Assembly (NCBI GenBank): GCA_041725935.1
Contig: JBGRQD010000008.1
Location: 144,168 to 208,167, forward strand
Reading direction: 5' to 3'
DNA length: 64,000 nt
Source: Marivita sp041725935
GTDB taxonomy: Bacteria; Pseudomonadota; Alphaproteobacteria; Rhodobacterales; Rhodobacteraceae
Position 1 is the stretch's first letter. Each line of letters begins with the position of its first letter. The position numbers were made by a program, and so were the translations under genes. Below, in pieces: positions 7,988 through 16,570 of the stretch. The notes beneath the pieces are model-generated. The model ran no database searches, was not told where the DNA came from, and saw only the letters and a program-made list of their open reading frames with translations.

Positions 7988-8636
7988 TGCGGGCCTCCAT
8001 CTCTTGTGCGGCCGGATCCGCCGGAGGCGTTTTCCAGGCGGCATAGTAGCGGGCCAGCGCGCTGATCTCGCTCGGGGTGAGCTGTTGCGAAAACGCCTGC
8101 ATCCGCCCCATCGGGCCGGATCTGCGGGTGCCCTCGGCATAGGCGCGCAGTTCCTGACCAAGATAGGCCTCGGGCTGTCCGTGGATGCGCGGCGCGGCGC
8201 GTGCGCGGTCGTCCTCGGGATCAAGGGCATGACAGCTTGCACAGGGCGGCAGGCCCCGCGACCAGTCGCCCTCGTTCACCAGAGCCAGGGCGGTGTTATG
8301 CGCCCCCAGCGGATCGCCGAATTCCAGATAGGGCACCGGCGCGTCGGCATAAAGCCGCGCCATCGCCCCGGCCCCGTCGCCAAGCGCGGTGGCGGTCAGC
8401 GACATCTGCCGATGCTCGCGCCGCCCGTCGCGATAGGCCCTGAGTTGCCGTTCGATATAGCGGGCGGGCTGGCCATTGAGGTTCGGATAGATGTCGCGCC
8501 CGGTGGTGCCTTCGGTGGTGTTGACGGTGTGACAGGTCGAACAGTTCAGAAGGATGTCCGTGGATTGTGCCGTGGCCACCGGCGACAGGGCCAGACAGGC
8601 AAGGACAAGGCCTAAGCGAAGCGCTGCATGTCTCAT
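7980..8636 (-). CDS. Diheme cytochrome c subunit of the dehydrogenase
   Basis: A 218-residue protein with an N-terminal signal peptide (cleaved near VATAQ) and two CxxCH heme c motifs, CSTCH close to the mature N-terminus and CASCH in the middle. Each is followed by a cytochrome c4-like fold region (YPNLNGQPARYIE and IHGQPEAYLGQ). It should accept electrons from the flavoprotein in the periplasm and pass them to the respiratory chain. Its start overlaps the flavoprotein stop by four bases (ATGA), a sign of translational coupling. The shorter start is chosen because it gives a proper signal peptide. Confidence 0.9.
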   Translation of the reverse strand: MRHAALRLGLVLACLALSPVATAQSTDILLNCSTCHTVNTTEGTTGRDIYPNLNGQPARYIERQLRAYRDGRREHRQMSLTATALGDGAGAMARLYADAPVPYLEFGDPLGAHNTALALVNEGDWSRGLPPCASCHALDPEDDRARAAPRIHGQPEAYLGQELRAYAEGTRRSGPMGRMQAFSQQLTPSEISALARYYAAWKTPPADPAAQEMEARND

Positions 8637-10252
8637 GGGCGGGCCTCCGATGCGATATGTTCGCCCAGCCGCACCGCCAGCGCGGCGATGGTCAGCGTGA
8701 CATTCACGCTCGATACCGAGGGAAAGGTCGAGGACGAACTGATCCAGAGATTGGGGTGATCGTGGGTGCGGCAATTGCTGTCCACGACACTGTCGCGCGG
8801 ATCGGTGCCCATGATCGTCGCCCCGGTGATGTGGTTGTTGGGCAGGTACCCTTCGTTGTGTTCCACACTGTCGGCGGACGCGCCAAAGGTCTGGGCGATC
8901 TCCTCGACCCTGCGCCGCGTGTCTTCGACGGCCGTGGCGACGTAATCGTCGACGTCATAGTGGATCTCGGGCCGGGGCAGACCCATCCGGTCGGTCAGGC
9001 CCTCGGTCGAGGGGCGGATCCGGTTGCTCGGGTTCGGCAATTGTTCGTGAAAGCAGGTGATGACCTGACGCCGTGCCGCGCGGTCTCGGACCGCGTTGCG
9101 CAACTCCTGTCCGGTCAGCCCCTCTTCGATGGCTTGCATCGCAACGCCGCTCACCGGATTCATGTTCAGGATCATCATCTTGCGCGCCGCATAGTCGCGC
9201 CGGAAGTCGCCATCGCGTAGGCTGGTAATGGCGGAAATCACGTTGGGGCCGCGTCCCGGCCAAAGCGGCACATCGCTGTCGAAGGAGGACGACGTTCCGG
9301 GGTGGTCCATCAGGTTGCGCCCCACCATGTCGGATGAGTTGCCGACCCCGTCGGGCGCATTTTCCTGCTGCGACATCAGCATGATCTTCGGGCCTTCGAT
9401 GCCATTGGCGGCCAGCACGAAACGGTCAGCCTCAAGCCGGAACTCCTCGCGGCTGGGGGTCAGATAGCGGACCGCGACGATGCGGTTATCGGCGTCGACC
9501 TCGAGGTGATGCGCCACCGCATTGGTGATGAGCTGTGCCCCCGCCGCCTGCGCCTTTTCCACCGACATGTTGCCGGAATACTGCGCGCCGATCGGGCAGA
9601 TCGGCATGCAGTTGGCGTTGCCGCAACAGGGCGGGCGATCATCGTAGACCTGCTGGTTGTTGCGCGCCTGCGGGGCGCTGATATGGGCGTATCCCAGGCG
9701 CTCCAGCTTTTCGTGGAACACCTGATCCATGTACGAGAACGGTGCGGCGGGCATCGGATAGGGGGCAGAGCGCGGCGCATCGAACGGTGCGTTTTCCGGA
9801 CCAGCGACGCCCATCTCGCGCTCTGCTTGCCAGTACCACGGTTCAAGATCCCAATAGTCGATCGGCCAGTCGCGGCCCACGCCGTAAAGGGTCCTGAGCT
9901 TCATGTCGTTCGGAAGATACCGCCATGTGGCTGCCGCCCAATGCCATGTCGTGCCACCGACGGCGCGGATATATTGCTGGTTGTAGGGGCGTGGCCCCTT
10001 CTGGATCAGGTAATCATCGGTGCGGGCGACCTGCGGCTGCGGCGCGTGGGGGACAACCGGATAGGGTGACATCATGGTCTGCGGATCGGAATGCCGGAAA
10101 CGTGCCACAAGGTCGTCGCGGTCAAGCTCTGGCCCGTCACAGAGAATGGTCACGCGCACTCCCGCCTGTGCGGCCCGCGCTGCGACCAGACCGCCGGCAA
10201 CGCCAGCACCGATAACGACCAGTTGCGGGCGTTGGGGAAGTGTCGTGACCAT
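8633..10252 (-). CDS. GMC-type flavoprotein dehydrogenase (large subunit) with Cys motif
   Basis: A 539-residue protein with an N-terminal FAD dinucleotide-binding motif (VVIGAGVAGG, residues 12-21) and GMC C-terminal signatures (HNEGYLPNNHITG, then a terminal SSVNVTLTIAA block with the active-site Asn). Four cysteines, C209, C210, C215 and C219, form CCGNANCMPICPIG. The same arrangement is known from FAD-dependent glucose dehydrogenase complexes, where it holds a 3Fe-4S cluster that relays electrons to the cytochrome subunit. It lacks its own signal, consistent with Tat co-export with the small subunit. Likely oxidises a sugar or polyol in the periplasm. Order here is flavoprotein-cytochrome-small subunit, with an exact EcfG promoter 28 bases upstream. 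Confidence 0.92.
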   Translation of the reverse strand: MVTTLPQRPQLVVIGAGVAGGLVAARAAQAGVRVTILCDGPELDRDDLVARFRHSDPQTMMSPYPVVPHAPQPQVARTDDYLIQKGPRPYNQQYIRAVGGTTWHWAAATWRYLPNDMKLRTLYGVGRDWPIDYWDLEPWYWQAEREMGVAGPENAPFDAPRSAPYPMPAAPFSYMDQVFHEKLERLGYAHISAPQARNNQQVYDDRPPCCGNANCMPICPIGAQYSGNMSVEKAQAAGAQLITNAVAHHLEVDADNRIVAVRYLTPSREEFRLEADRFVLAANGIEGPKIMLMSQQENAPDGVGNSSDMVGRNLMDHPGTSSSFDSDVPLWPGRGPNVISAITSLRDGDFRRDYAARKMMILNMNPVSGVAMQAIEEGLTGQELRNAVRDRAARRQVITCFHEQLPNPSNRIRPSTEGLTDRMGLPRPEIHYDVDDYVATAVEDTRRRVEEIAQTFGASADSVEHNEGYLPNNHITGATIMGTDPRDSVVDSNCRTHDHPNLWISSSSTFPSVSSVNVTLTIAALAVRLGEHIASEARP

Positions 10253-10279
10253 GCGGAACCCTTTCGTGTTTTGCGGATC

Positions 10280-10304
10280 AACGTCAGAGCGCGAACATGG
10301 TTCC
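10280..10304 (-). promoter_or_regulatory. EcfG promoter, perfect match, for the GMC dehydrogenase operon
   Basis: On the minus strand GGAAC (10304-10300), a 16-base spacer and CGTT (10283-10280). It is an exact consensus match that points into the dehydrogenase operon and lies after the end of the AI-2E-type permease gene. Confidence 0.75.
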
Positions 10305-10327
10305 GGCAGTTCTGCGGGCCGGGCGGG

Positions 10328-11449
10328 TCACGGGCGCAACTCGGCGTCAAGGTCTTCGAGGCTGTCCTGGTTGCTCAGGAAAAGCGACACCGGCCGCAGC
10401 GGCGGGATGTGCAGGCAGACCACCAGCAGGCACAGCATCATCGGCGTCGACAGGAACGCCCCGGCCACCCCCCAGAGCCAGCTCCAGAACAGCAGCGACA
10501 CCAGGATCACCGTCGGCGAGAGCACGATCTGGCGGCCTTGGAGCAGCGGGTCGATCAAGTTGCCGACCACCTGTTCGATGGCGAAGATGCCCGCGCCGAC
10601 CCAGAACGCCGTCACCGGATCGAGCACGAGAAAGGCATAGAGCACCGGCAGGACGCCCGAAATCAGCGACCCGAGATTGGGGATGTAGGTCAGCACAAAG
10701 GTCAGCACCGCCCACACCACGAGGAAATCGAGCCCGAAGAGCGCCAGCCAGCCGGCATAGAGCGCCGCCTGAATGAGGCCGATCGCGGTTCGGACAAGCA
10801 GGAACCCCCGCAGCCGTGTCGCGATGGCGCGTTTCATGCCCAGCCATTCGCTTCCGCTGTCATCGGTCAGAAGCCGCGCCGCCTTGGCCGACCAGCGCGG
10901 CAATTCCACCAGCGTCAGAAGCACGATGAAGAAAACGATCATCAAGGCCGACAGGAACGCCCCGGTCATCGTCGCGGCACCAGTGGCAAAGGACGTGGCG
11001 GTGCCGACCAGCCATTCACCGAGGCTGCTGCCCGCACTGCCCCAAATCTCGCGCAGGGTGCGTTCAAGTTCGCTGCTTTGCCCGGCATCGCCGCTGTCCT
11101 GGTCCGGGACCAGCGCGTCCAGCTCTTCGGAAATGCCCGGCAGGGCCTCCATCGCCTGCTGCGCGGCGAAATACAGCGCGCCGAACACCACCGCAAGGAT
11201 CGCAACCAGACAGATCATCACCAGAAGATGCGCGGCCCAGCCAAGCCAGCCGGGCAGCCGCTCTTTCAGCCAGCGGTCAAGCGGCGCGACCATAAGCGTG
11301 ATGAGCACCGCGAACACGACCGGGATGACGACAACCGCCGCCAGCCGCAGGATAAAAAGCGCCAGAATGACAAGTACGCTGCCCAGAAACCACAGAACGA
11401 GACGCTGCCGCGTCGTGTCGCTGTGGCTATGGCTGGATGTGTCGGACAT
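10328..11449 (-). CDS. AI-2E family transporter (PerM/YdiK-like permease)
   Basis: A 373-residue inner-membrane protein with about eight hydrophobic segments: two or three at the N-terminus, a polar extracytoplasmic stretch at residues about 90-150, then the conserved C-terminal half. That half has LTYIPNLGSLISGVLPV and the DPLLQGRQIVLSPTVI block typical of the AI-2E transporter (UPF0118/PerM) family. Known members export autoinducer-2 or act as Na+(Li+)/H+ antiporters, so substrate is open. It is monocistronic with its own exact EcfG promoter, which suggests a role in envelope or ion homeostasis under stress. Confidence 0.88.
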   Translation of the reverse strand: MSDTSSHSHSDTTRQRLVLWFLGSVLVILALFILRLAAVVVIPVVFAVLITLMVAPLDRWLKERLPGWLGWAAHLLVMICLVAILAVVFGALYFAAQQAMEALPGISEELDALVPDQDSGDAGQSSELERTLREIWGSAGSSLGEWLVGTATSFATGAATMTGAFLSALMIVFFIVLLTLVELPRWSAKAARLLTDDSGSEWLGMKRAIATRLRGFLLVRTAIGLIQAALYAGWLALFGLDFLVVWAVLTFVLTYIPNLGSLISGVLPVLYAFLVLDPVTAFWVGAGIFAIEQVVGNLIDPLLQGRQIVLSPTVILVSLLFWSWLWGVAGAFLSTPMMLCLLVVCLHIPPLRPVSLFLSNQDSLEDLDAELRP

Positions 11450-11491
11450 GGGTCAAAGCCTTCCCCGGATCGGCTGATGCGTTGCGATCAG

Positions 11492-11516
11492 AACGCCGGG
11501 TCCGGCACTTGGTTCC
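11492..11516 (-). promoter_or_regulatory. EcfG promoter, perfect match, for the AI-2E-type permease
   Basis: On the minus strand GGAAC (11516-11512), 16-base spacer, CGTT (11495-11492), 43 bases upstream of the start codon at 11449. Confidence 0.75.
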
Positions 11517-11592
11517 GGTCCTTCGGCGCCCGCGCGTCAGGCAGAGTTCGGGCGGAGTTCAGGCGAGGTGAGCGTAAAACGGACACTCCCGG

Positions 11593-11618
11593 TGAACCCG
11601 ATGCCGGTTTCGCGCGTT
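11593..11618 (+). promoter_or_regulatory. Possible EcfG-like promoter for the cation exchanger
   Basis: TGAAC at 11593-11597, a 17-base spacer and CGTT at 11615-11618. There is one mismatch at the first base of the -35. It lies only seven bases before the ATG at 11626, so transcription from it would give an almost leaderless mRNA. Confidence 0.3.
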
Positions 11619-11625
11619 GGCCACC

Positions 11626-12657
11626 ATGTTTTCCGCGCTGCCCCTCACAATGCTTCTCGCCATCGGCGCTGTGACCGCGCTTGTCATCCTGTTCTCCGGA
11701 TTGCGGATGACCGGGCTGGCCGACCGTATCGCCGACCGCACCGGGCTGGGCGAAGCGCTGATCGGCGGCGTGCTGCTGGGGGCGGCGACCTCGTTCTCGG
11801 GCACGGTGGTGTCTTTGACGGCGGCGCTGGACGGGCGGGCGTCGCTGGCCTTTTCCAACGGGATCGGCGGCATCGCCGCGCAGACGGCGTTCCTTGCGGT
11901 GGCCGATCTGCTGTACCGGCGGGCCAATCTCGAACATGCGGCGGCGGAACTGGCGAACATGTTTCAGTGCGGCCTGTTGCTGTTGCTGCTGACCGTGCCC
12001 TTTGTCGCCTATGCCGCGCCCGAGGTGACCGTGTTGGGCGTGCATCCCGCATCGATTGTGCTGGTGGCCGTCTACGGGTTCGGCGTGCTGGCCACGTCCC
12101 GTCTGCGCGAATCCCCCATGTGGATCCCGGTGCACACGAAAGAAACGCGCGACGACACACCCGACGAAGAAGACTCGACGGACAAACCGGCGCGTGGGCT
12201 GATCTGGCAATTCCTGATCCTGATGGCGATCATGGGCTGCGCGGGATGGGTGATCTCGAATATCGGGGCGCAACTGATCGACCGGCTGGGCCTGTCGGCA
12301 TCGCTGGCCGGGGCGCTGATCACAGCGGTTGTCACGTCCTTGCCCGAACTGGTCACCACGCTTGCCGCCGTGCGCCGGGGCGCGCTGCAACTGGCCGTGG
12401 GCGGGATCATCGGTGGCAACACCTTCGACACGCTGTTCCTGACGATCTCGGATATGGGCTATCGCGACGGATCGCTGTATCACGCGGTCGCCCGCACCGA
12501 CCTGTTCTGGCTGGCGGTGGCGATGCTGATGACCGGCGTGCTAATGCTGGGCCTGATGTACCGAGAAAAGCAGGGTCCGGCGGGGATCGGCCGGGAAAGC
12601 CTGCTGCTGCTGTCGATCTACGCAGCAGCGATCGCGGTTCAGGCGATCATCGGGTGA
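11626..12657 (+). CDS. Sodium/calcium exchanger family cation antiporter (CaCA)
   Basis: A 343-residue membrane protein with about ten or eleven transmembrane helices in two homologous halves separated by an acidic cytoplasmic loop (around residues 165-190, rich in Asp/Glu). The alpha-repeat motifs of the CaCA superfamily are seen as LLGAATSFSGTV in the first half and ITAVVTSLPELVTT in the second, with GGIIGGNTFDTL after it. Members exchange Ca2+ or other cations for Na+ or H+. I prefer the ATG at 11626. An in-frame TTG nine bases upstream is possible and neither has a strong ribosome-binding site. It is monocistronic and convergent with the PAP2 gene. Confidence 0.88.
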   Translation: MFSALPLTMLLAIGAVTALVILFSGLRMTGLADRIADRTGLGEALIGGVLLGAATSFSGTVVSLTAALDGRASLAFSNGIGGIAAQTAFLAVADLLYRRANLEHAAAELANMFQCGLLLLLLTVPFVAYAAPEVTVLGVHPASIVLVAVYGFGVLATSRLRESPMWIPVHTKETRDDTPDEEDSTDKPARGLIWQFLILMAIMGCAGWVISNIGAQLIDRLGLSASLAGALITAVVTSLPELVTTLAAVRRGALQLAVGGIIGGNTFDTLFLTISDMGYRDGSLYHAVARTDLFWLAVAMLMTGVLMLGLMYREKQGPAGIGRESLLLLSIYAAAIAVQAIIG

Positions 12658-13007
12658 GGCCCGGTCGGGTCGGACGATTGCATCCCGCCCTGCGTGGAGC
12701 AGATAGTGCAGCGTGACGGTCAAAGCGGGACACAGGCGACCCCTTCCCTTGGCCTTTCTGTCCGGTTTGATTGAAACCCGGCATATCTGGCAGACGGTGA
12801 TCGACAGGCTCGGGCTGGCTGTGGATAGGGTCATGAATGACGACCTCCCCGGCCATGTTCCCGGCGACGGCGCCGAAGGTGTGACGCAGGCCCTGACCGG
12901 CCCCGGCTGGCTGAGCGATCTGGCCGGGCCGCTGCCCTTTGCCAATGTCCCGAGCGCATCGCGACCCTGATCCGGGCATGGCAGTCCGGGCAACGGGCCG
13001 CGCCCGG
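12658..13007 (+). other. Intergenic region with possible frameshifted gene fragment
   Basis: The plus strand has a protein-like open frame at 12713-12970. With one frame change near 12950 it would continue ERIATLIRAWQSGQR to a TAA at about 13012. This could be the 3' end of a decayed gene, but I recognise no family and find no ribosome-binding site. Otherwise nothing is seen. Confidence 0.25.
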
Positions 13008-13784
13008 CTAAATGTCGCTGCGGCGCGAGGTGAACTCGGTCTCTGGTCGGTTGGTGTCAAGCGGCACGTCGCAGTCGTCGGGTTCGATATGGCCGCGTCG
13101 GGCAAGATACTGCGCCACCGCGAAACAGATCGCCGCCCAGGCCGCCCCGGCCAGCCACCCGGCCAGGACATCGGTGGGCCAGTGCACGCCGAGATAGACA
13201 CGGCTGATGCCGACAAGGAGAGTCAGCATCACCGCTGTCAGCAGGATGAACACCTTGAGCCTGCGTCGCGGCTGCACCCGTGCGATCAGAACGCCAAGCG
13301 ACAGGTAGGCTACCGCCGCCATCATCGAATGGCCGGACGGGAAACTGGCCGTGTAGACCAGCGAGCCGTAGGGCACGAGATCGGGGCGGGGCCGGTCGAA
13401 GAACTCCTTGGCGACGCTCGACAGAACGATGCCGCCGCCCACCGCCGAGATCAGGAACAGCATCGACCCGATACGGTCGCGCATCAGGAAATAAAGCGCC
13501 ACCAGCACCGTTGCGAGGGTCAGCACGGCAACGCCGCCGAGCGCGGTGAGATCGCGGCCTATCTCCTCGATCCAGTCTCCGCCGATCGGATTGGACAGGT
13601 CACCCGGCGTGCGCAGGGCCAGCAGAATGTCGCGGTCCAGATCGCGGGTCGATCCCTCGACCACCTCGTCGGTCAGTTCGGCCAGGGCCCAGACGGCGCA
13701 GGTCAGCCCGGCAAGAAACAGCAGCCAGCGCAGTTCCAGCGCCCGACCAAAGGTCGCGAGGGGGTTTCGGGCGGATCCCGGCAT
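13008..13784 (-). CDS. PAP2 family membrane phosphatase
   Basis: A 258-residue protein with six predicted membrane helices. The three catalytic motifs of type-2 phosphatidic acid phosphatases are intact: KEFFDRPRP, then PSGHSM, then SRVYLGVHWPTD with the nucleophile His. The active site faces the periplasm. Members dephosphorylate phosphatidic acid, undecaprenyl pyrophosphate or related lipid phosphates. An exact EcfG promoter lies upstream, inside the 3' end of the preceding MscS gene. A lipid kinase with the opposite activity is encoded 2 kb away under its own EcfG promoter. Confidence 0.92.
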   Translation of the reverse strand: MPGSARNPLATFGRALELRWLLFLAGLTCAVWALAELTDEVVEGSTRDLDRDILLALRTPGDLSNPIGGDWIEEIGRDLTALGGVAVLTLATVLVALYFLMRDRIGSMLFLISAVGGGIVLSSVAKEFFDRPRPDLVPYGSLVYTASFPSGHSMMAAVAYLSLGVLIARVQPRRRLKVFILLTAVMLTLLVGISRVYLGVHWPTDVLAGWLAGAAWAAICFAVAQYLARRGHIEPDDCDVPLDTNRPETEFTSRRSDI

Positions 13785-13822
13785 GGCGCTGTCTCCTTCA
13801 GGCAGTGGCGTGTCGGGGGCAA

Positions 13823-13847
13823 AACGCCGAAGGCCCTAGCCGGTTCC
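13823..13847 (-). promoter_or_regulatory. EcfG promoter, perfect match, for the PAP2 gene
   Basis: On the minus strand GGAAC (13847-13843), 16-base spacer, CGTT (13826-13823), 39 bases before the start codon. The -35 element overlaps the last codons of the upstream mechanosensitive-channel gene. Confidence 0.7.
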
Positions 13848-15539
13848 GGCCATGCGCGTCGCCCCGGATTGGTTGTCGCCGTCCTGCCCGACCTCCTGTA
13901 CGCGTTCGCGCGGGAACCAGTCGGGATGGGTGTCGCGGACGAAGGCCATCATCTGTTCGCGCAGGCGGCATTGCACCGTCCAGCCGGTCGAGGGGTCGTC
14001 CATCATCGCGTAGAACGTGACGGTGAGCCCGTCGGCCGAATGCCCGGTGGTGCGGGTCAGCGCGCTGTCGCTTTCGGTGATGTCGGGATCGTCCTGCACC
14101 AGCATGTCGAAATGGTCGCGCAGCACGTCCACATCGGCACGGTGATCCAGGTTCAGGTCGATCACCTTCATCATCCGGGCCTCGGCGACGGACCAGTTCT
14201 CGAAGGGTTTGGACACGAAATAGGTGACCGGCACCACGATGCGCCGGTGATCCCAGGTGCGCAAACGCAGGAAGGTGTAAAACACGGCCTCCACATAGGC
14301 CCAGTCGCCCTCGAAAAGCACCGAATCCCCGATGCGGACCGGCTTGGCGAAGGCGATTTGGAGCGAGGCGAGGATGTTGCCAAGAATGGCCTGACCGGCA
14401 ATGCCGAACACAACCGTCAGAACACCCGCCGAGGCGAGCAGGGTCAGACCGACGGTGTCAAAAAGGTTGAGCTGCGCCAGCACGATGATGAGCGCCAGCG
14501 CGACCATCAGCAGAACGATCAGGCGGCGCAGCGCGTAGATGGAGGTGTAGAATTCGCGTTCGTCCCGCCCGCGCTTGTCGTCGATCTCACCGACGAACCG
14601 GATGGTGATCTTGTGCAGCACCGCGTCGAGGATGCGCAGCGCGGTCATGCCAAAGCCCCAGACCATCAGGATGATGAGCGCGGGGCGCAGCACGGCCTGC
14701 ACCGGCCCCGAGAAGGACAGCACATAGGTCACCAGAAGCTGGGTCGCACCCGCCATGACAAGGATCGCCAGCGGCATGCTGCTTCGCTCGAGACCCTTTT
14801 GCAGCCAGGTGTGCCGGGATCGCCGCGACAGCCAGAGTGCGGCCTGGTGCGTTGCGTATCCCAACCCGGCCAGTCCGACGATCAGCACCGGGATCGCGAT
14901 CCATTCCCAAAGCCACAACCCGGCGAGCTCGCGTCTGAGGGGTTCGGGGATTTGGTCTTCGTAGGGGCGTGGCCCGAAGGCCACGTAGAGCGCTTCGATA
15001 TTGTCCACGGTCTGCGGCGTGAAGAGCCAGATCGCCGGGCGGTCCGGTGCCTTGTACCGCGCGAGGCGGATGTCATAGGTCGATGTCGCGGTCTCGAGGG
15101 ACGAGATCAAGAGGTTGCGGCGCGGCTGGCCTGCGCGGGGGTTCGTGTCGGACGGCCCTTCGATCATGGCATCCGGGCGCGACGACAGGTCCGACCAGTC
15201 GATCCAGACCTGACGTGCGATGACCGAGGACAGGTGGCGCGCGATGTCGGGGCCTGCCGTGGCCTGCTCTTCGGGGTCGATTTCGGCCAGGTTCAGGTAA
15301 TGCGCGGCGCGGGTGTAATCGCCCGCATCGGTCGCGTCCATGAACCCCCGCAAGGTCTGGCGGGGGGCGGTGCGGTCGATCTCTTCGGTGGGCGCGTCAT
15401 CCAGCCCGCGGTTGATCGCCTCCACCTCGTACCAGGTGCCGGAGATGTCCTGCGCGAAGGCGGCCGATACCCAGAACAGGGCAATCGCCGCGGCTGCGAA
15501 AACCGAGCGGCGCAAACTGGCCACGGATCGGATGTGCAT
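13836..15539 (-). CDS. Mechanosensitive ion channel, MscS family, with large periplasmic N-domain
   Basis: A 567-residue protein: a signal peptide (to about residue 30, AAFAQ), then a roughly 180-residue periplasmic domain (ISGTWYEVEAINRGLDD, DATDAGDYTRAAHYLNL), then about five membrane helices. The pore helix and MscS beta domain follow: LLASAGVLTVVFGIAGQAILGN, then PVRIGDSVLFEGDWAYVEAV. Members release solutes on hypo-osmotic shock. The ATG at 15539 is preceded by an ideal AGGAGG and gives a proper signal peptide. An EcfG-like promoter lies upstream, divergent from the lipid kinase promoter. A shorter paralogue lies at 24413-25516. Confidence 0.92.
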   Translation of the reverse strand: MHIRSVASLRRSVFAAAAIALFWVSAAFAQDISGTWYEVEAINRGLDDAPTEEIDRTAPRQTLRGFMDATDAGDYTRAAHYLNLAEIDPEEQATAGPDIARHLSSVIARQVWIDWSDLSSRPDAMIEGPSDTNPRAGQPRRNLLISSLETATSTYDIRLARYKAPDRPAIWLFTPQTVDNIEALYVAFGPRPYEDQIPEPLRRELAGLWLWEWIAIPVLIVGLAGLGYATHQAALWLSRRSRHTWLQKGLERSSMPLAILVMAGATQLLVTYVLSFSGPVQAVLRPALIILMVWGFGMTALRILDAVLHKITIRFVGEIDDKRGRDEREFYTSIYALRRLIVLLMVALALIIVLAQLNLFDTVGLTLLASAGVLTVVFGIAGQAILGNILASLQIAFAKPVRIGDSVLFEGDWAYVEAVFYTFLRLRTWDHRRIVVPVTYFVSKPFENWSVAEARMMKVIDLNLDHRADVDVLRDHFDMLVQDDPDITESDSALTRTTGHSADGLTVTFYAMMDDPSTGWTVQCRLREQMMAFVRDTHPDWFPRERVQEVGQDGDNQSGATRMAGTG

Positions 15540-15578
15540 CTGGCCTCCTGTTGCCATTGGAACCGCGCATACCGGTTC

Positions 15579-15603
15579 AACACGCCACGGTGGTCCCGGT
15601 TCC
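15579..15603 (-). promoter_or_regulatory. EcfG-like promoter for the large MscS gene
   Basis: On the minus strand GGAAC (15603-15599), 16-base spacer, TGTT (15582-15579). One mismatch from consensus. It stands back-to-back with the promoter at 15621-15645. Confidence 0.6.
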
Positions 15604-15620
15604 CGAACCGCGTGGGACGC

Positions 15621-15645
15621 GGAACGGCGACGCGGCACAGGCGTT
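15621..15645 (+). promoter_or_regulatory. EcfG promoter, perfect match, for the lipid kinase operon
   Basis: GGAAC at 15621-15625, 16-base spacer, CGTT at 15642-15645, 28 bases upstream of the start codon. Confidence 0.75.
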
Positions 15646-15673
15646 ACGTTTCATTCAAAGAGGAAAACCGACG

Positions 15674-16570
15674 ATGATGCATGTGATCGTGAACGTTCAT
15701 GCCGGCGACTCGCAAGACAGCGACGACCGTCTGGACCAATTGAAACAGGCGCTGCGCGATCAGGGGATCGAGGCGCAGGTTGTCACGCCCGGTGAGGACG
15801 AAACGCTTGGGGACTGCGCGGAAAGGGTGCTTAAGGACGGTGCCGATCCGCTGGTCGCGGCAGGCGGTGACGGCACCATCGCGGCGCTTGCGGGGCCCTG
15901 CCACCGGGCCGGGGCGCGGCTTGGCATCGTGCCGATGGGCACGTTCAACTATTTTGCCCGTGCGCACGGGATCTCGCAGGACGTTGATCGCGCGGTGGCC
16001 CTGCTGGCGCAACAGCCCGAGCGGGAGGTGTCGCTGGGCACGGTCAACGGGCGCATCTTCCTCAACAATGTGAGCATCGGCGTCTATCCCACCATCCTTC
16101 AGGAACGCGAGGACATCTATGACCGTTACGGCCGGTCCCGGATCGCGGCCTATTGGTCGGTGCTCAAGGCGCTGGCGCGGCGACCCCGGTCGCTGAGGCT
16201 GGGGCTTGATCTTGATGGCAAGAGGCAGGACCTGTCCACGCCGCTCGCCTTTGTGGCGGCCAGCGCGTACCAGCTGGACGAGTTCGGGCTGGATGGGTGC
16301 GATGCCTTGCGGCAGGGGAATTTCCCGATGTTCGTCGCCCCGCAGGTGTCGCGCGGCGCGATGCTGCACACGGCATGGCGCCTGTCTCTGGGCAAGGCGG
16401 CGAAAGGGCCGGATTACAGGCTTCTGACGGCCCACGAGATCACGATCACGCCCGAGACATCGCCTGTTCTTGTGGCCTGCGACGGTGAGAAGATTAACAT
16501 GGACACACCGCTGCGGATGCGCTGGTCGGACCACCCGTTGCGCCTGATCGCGCTGGAGCATGACGCATGA
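15674..16570 (+). CDS. Diacylglycerol kinase-type lipid kinase
   Basis: A 298-residue cytoplasmic protein. The N-terminal catalytic domain has the VNVHAGD loop and the VAAGGDGTIAAL glycine-rich ATP motif (about residues 65-80), followed by GIVPMGTFNYFAR, the phosphate-binding block of the DAGK/YegS/sphingosine kinase fold. The C-terminal beta-sandwich domain follows (TPLAFVAASAYQ and the terminal ACDGEKINMDTPLRMR). It should phosphorylate diacylglycerol or a related lipid. It is the first gene of a two-gene operon: the next gene overlaps by ATGA. Two adjacent ATG codons (15674, 15677) are possible starts, and the longer is given. Product activity would oppose the PAP2 phosphatase at 13008-13784. 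Confidence 0.9.
   Translation: MMHVIVNVHAGDSQDSDDRLDQLKQALRDQGIEAQVVTPGEDETLGDCAERVLKDGADPLVAAGGDGTIAALAGPCHRAGARLGIVPMGTFNYFARAHGISQDVDRAVALLAQQPEREVSLGTVNGRIFLNNVSIGVYPTILQEREDIYDRYGRSRIAAYWSVLKALARRPRSLRLGLDLDGKRQDLSTPLAFVAASAYQLDEFGLDGCDALRQGNFPMFVAPQVSRGAMLHTAWRLSLGKAAKGPDYRLLTAHEITITPETSPVLVACDGEKINMDTPLRMRWSDHPLRLIALEHDA

Noticed and set aside
10091..11674. A long plus-strand open frame opposite the AI-2E-type permease
   Set aside because: It is His/Gln/Arg/Pro-rich with no hydrophobic segments or motifs; the minus-strand permease is the real gene.
12939..15677. A 900-codon open frame on the plus strand across the PAP2 and MscS genes
   Set aside because: It is antisense to two genes with intact catalytic motifs, lacks family motifs, and is rich in Arg/His/Gln/Gly as expected for the opposite strand of high-GC coding DNA.
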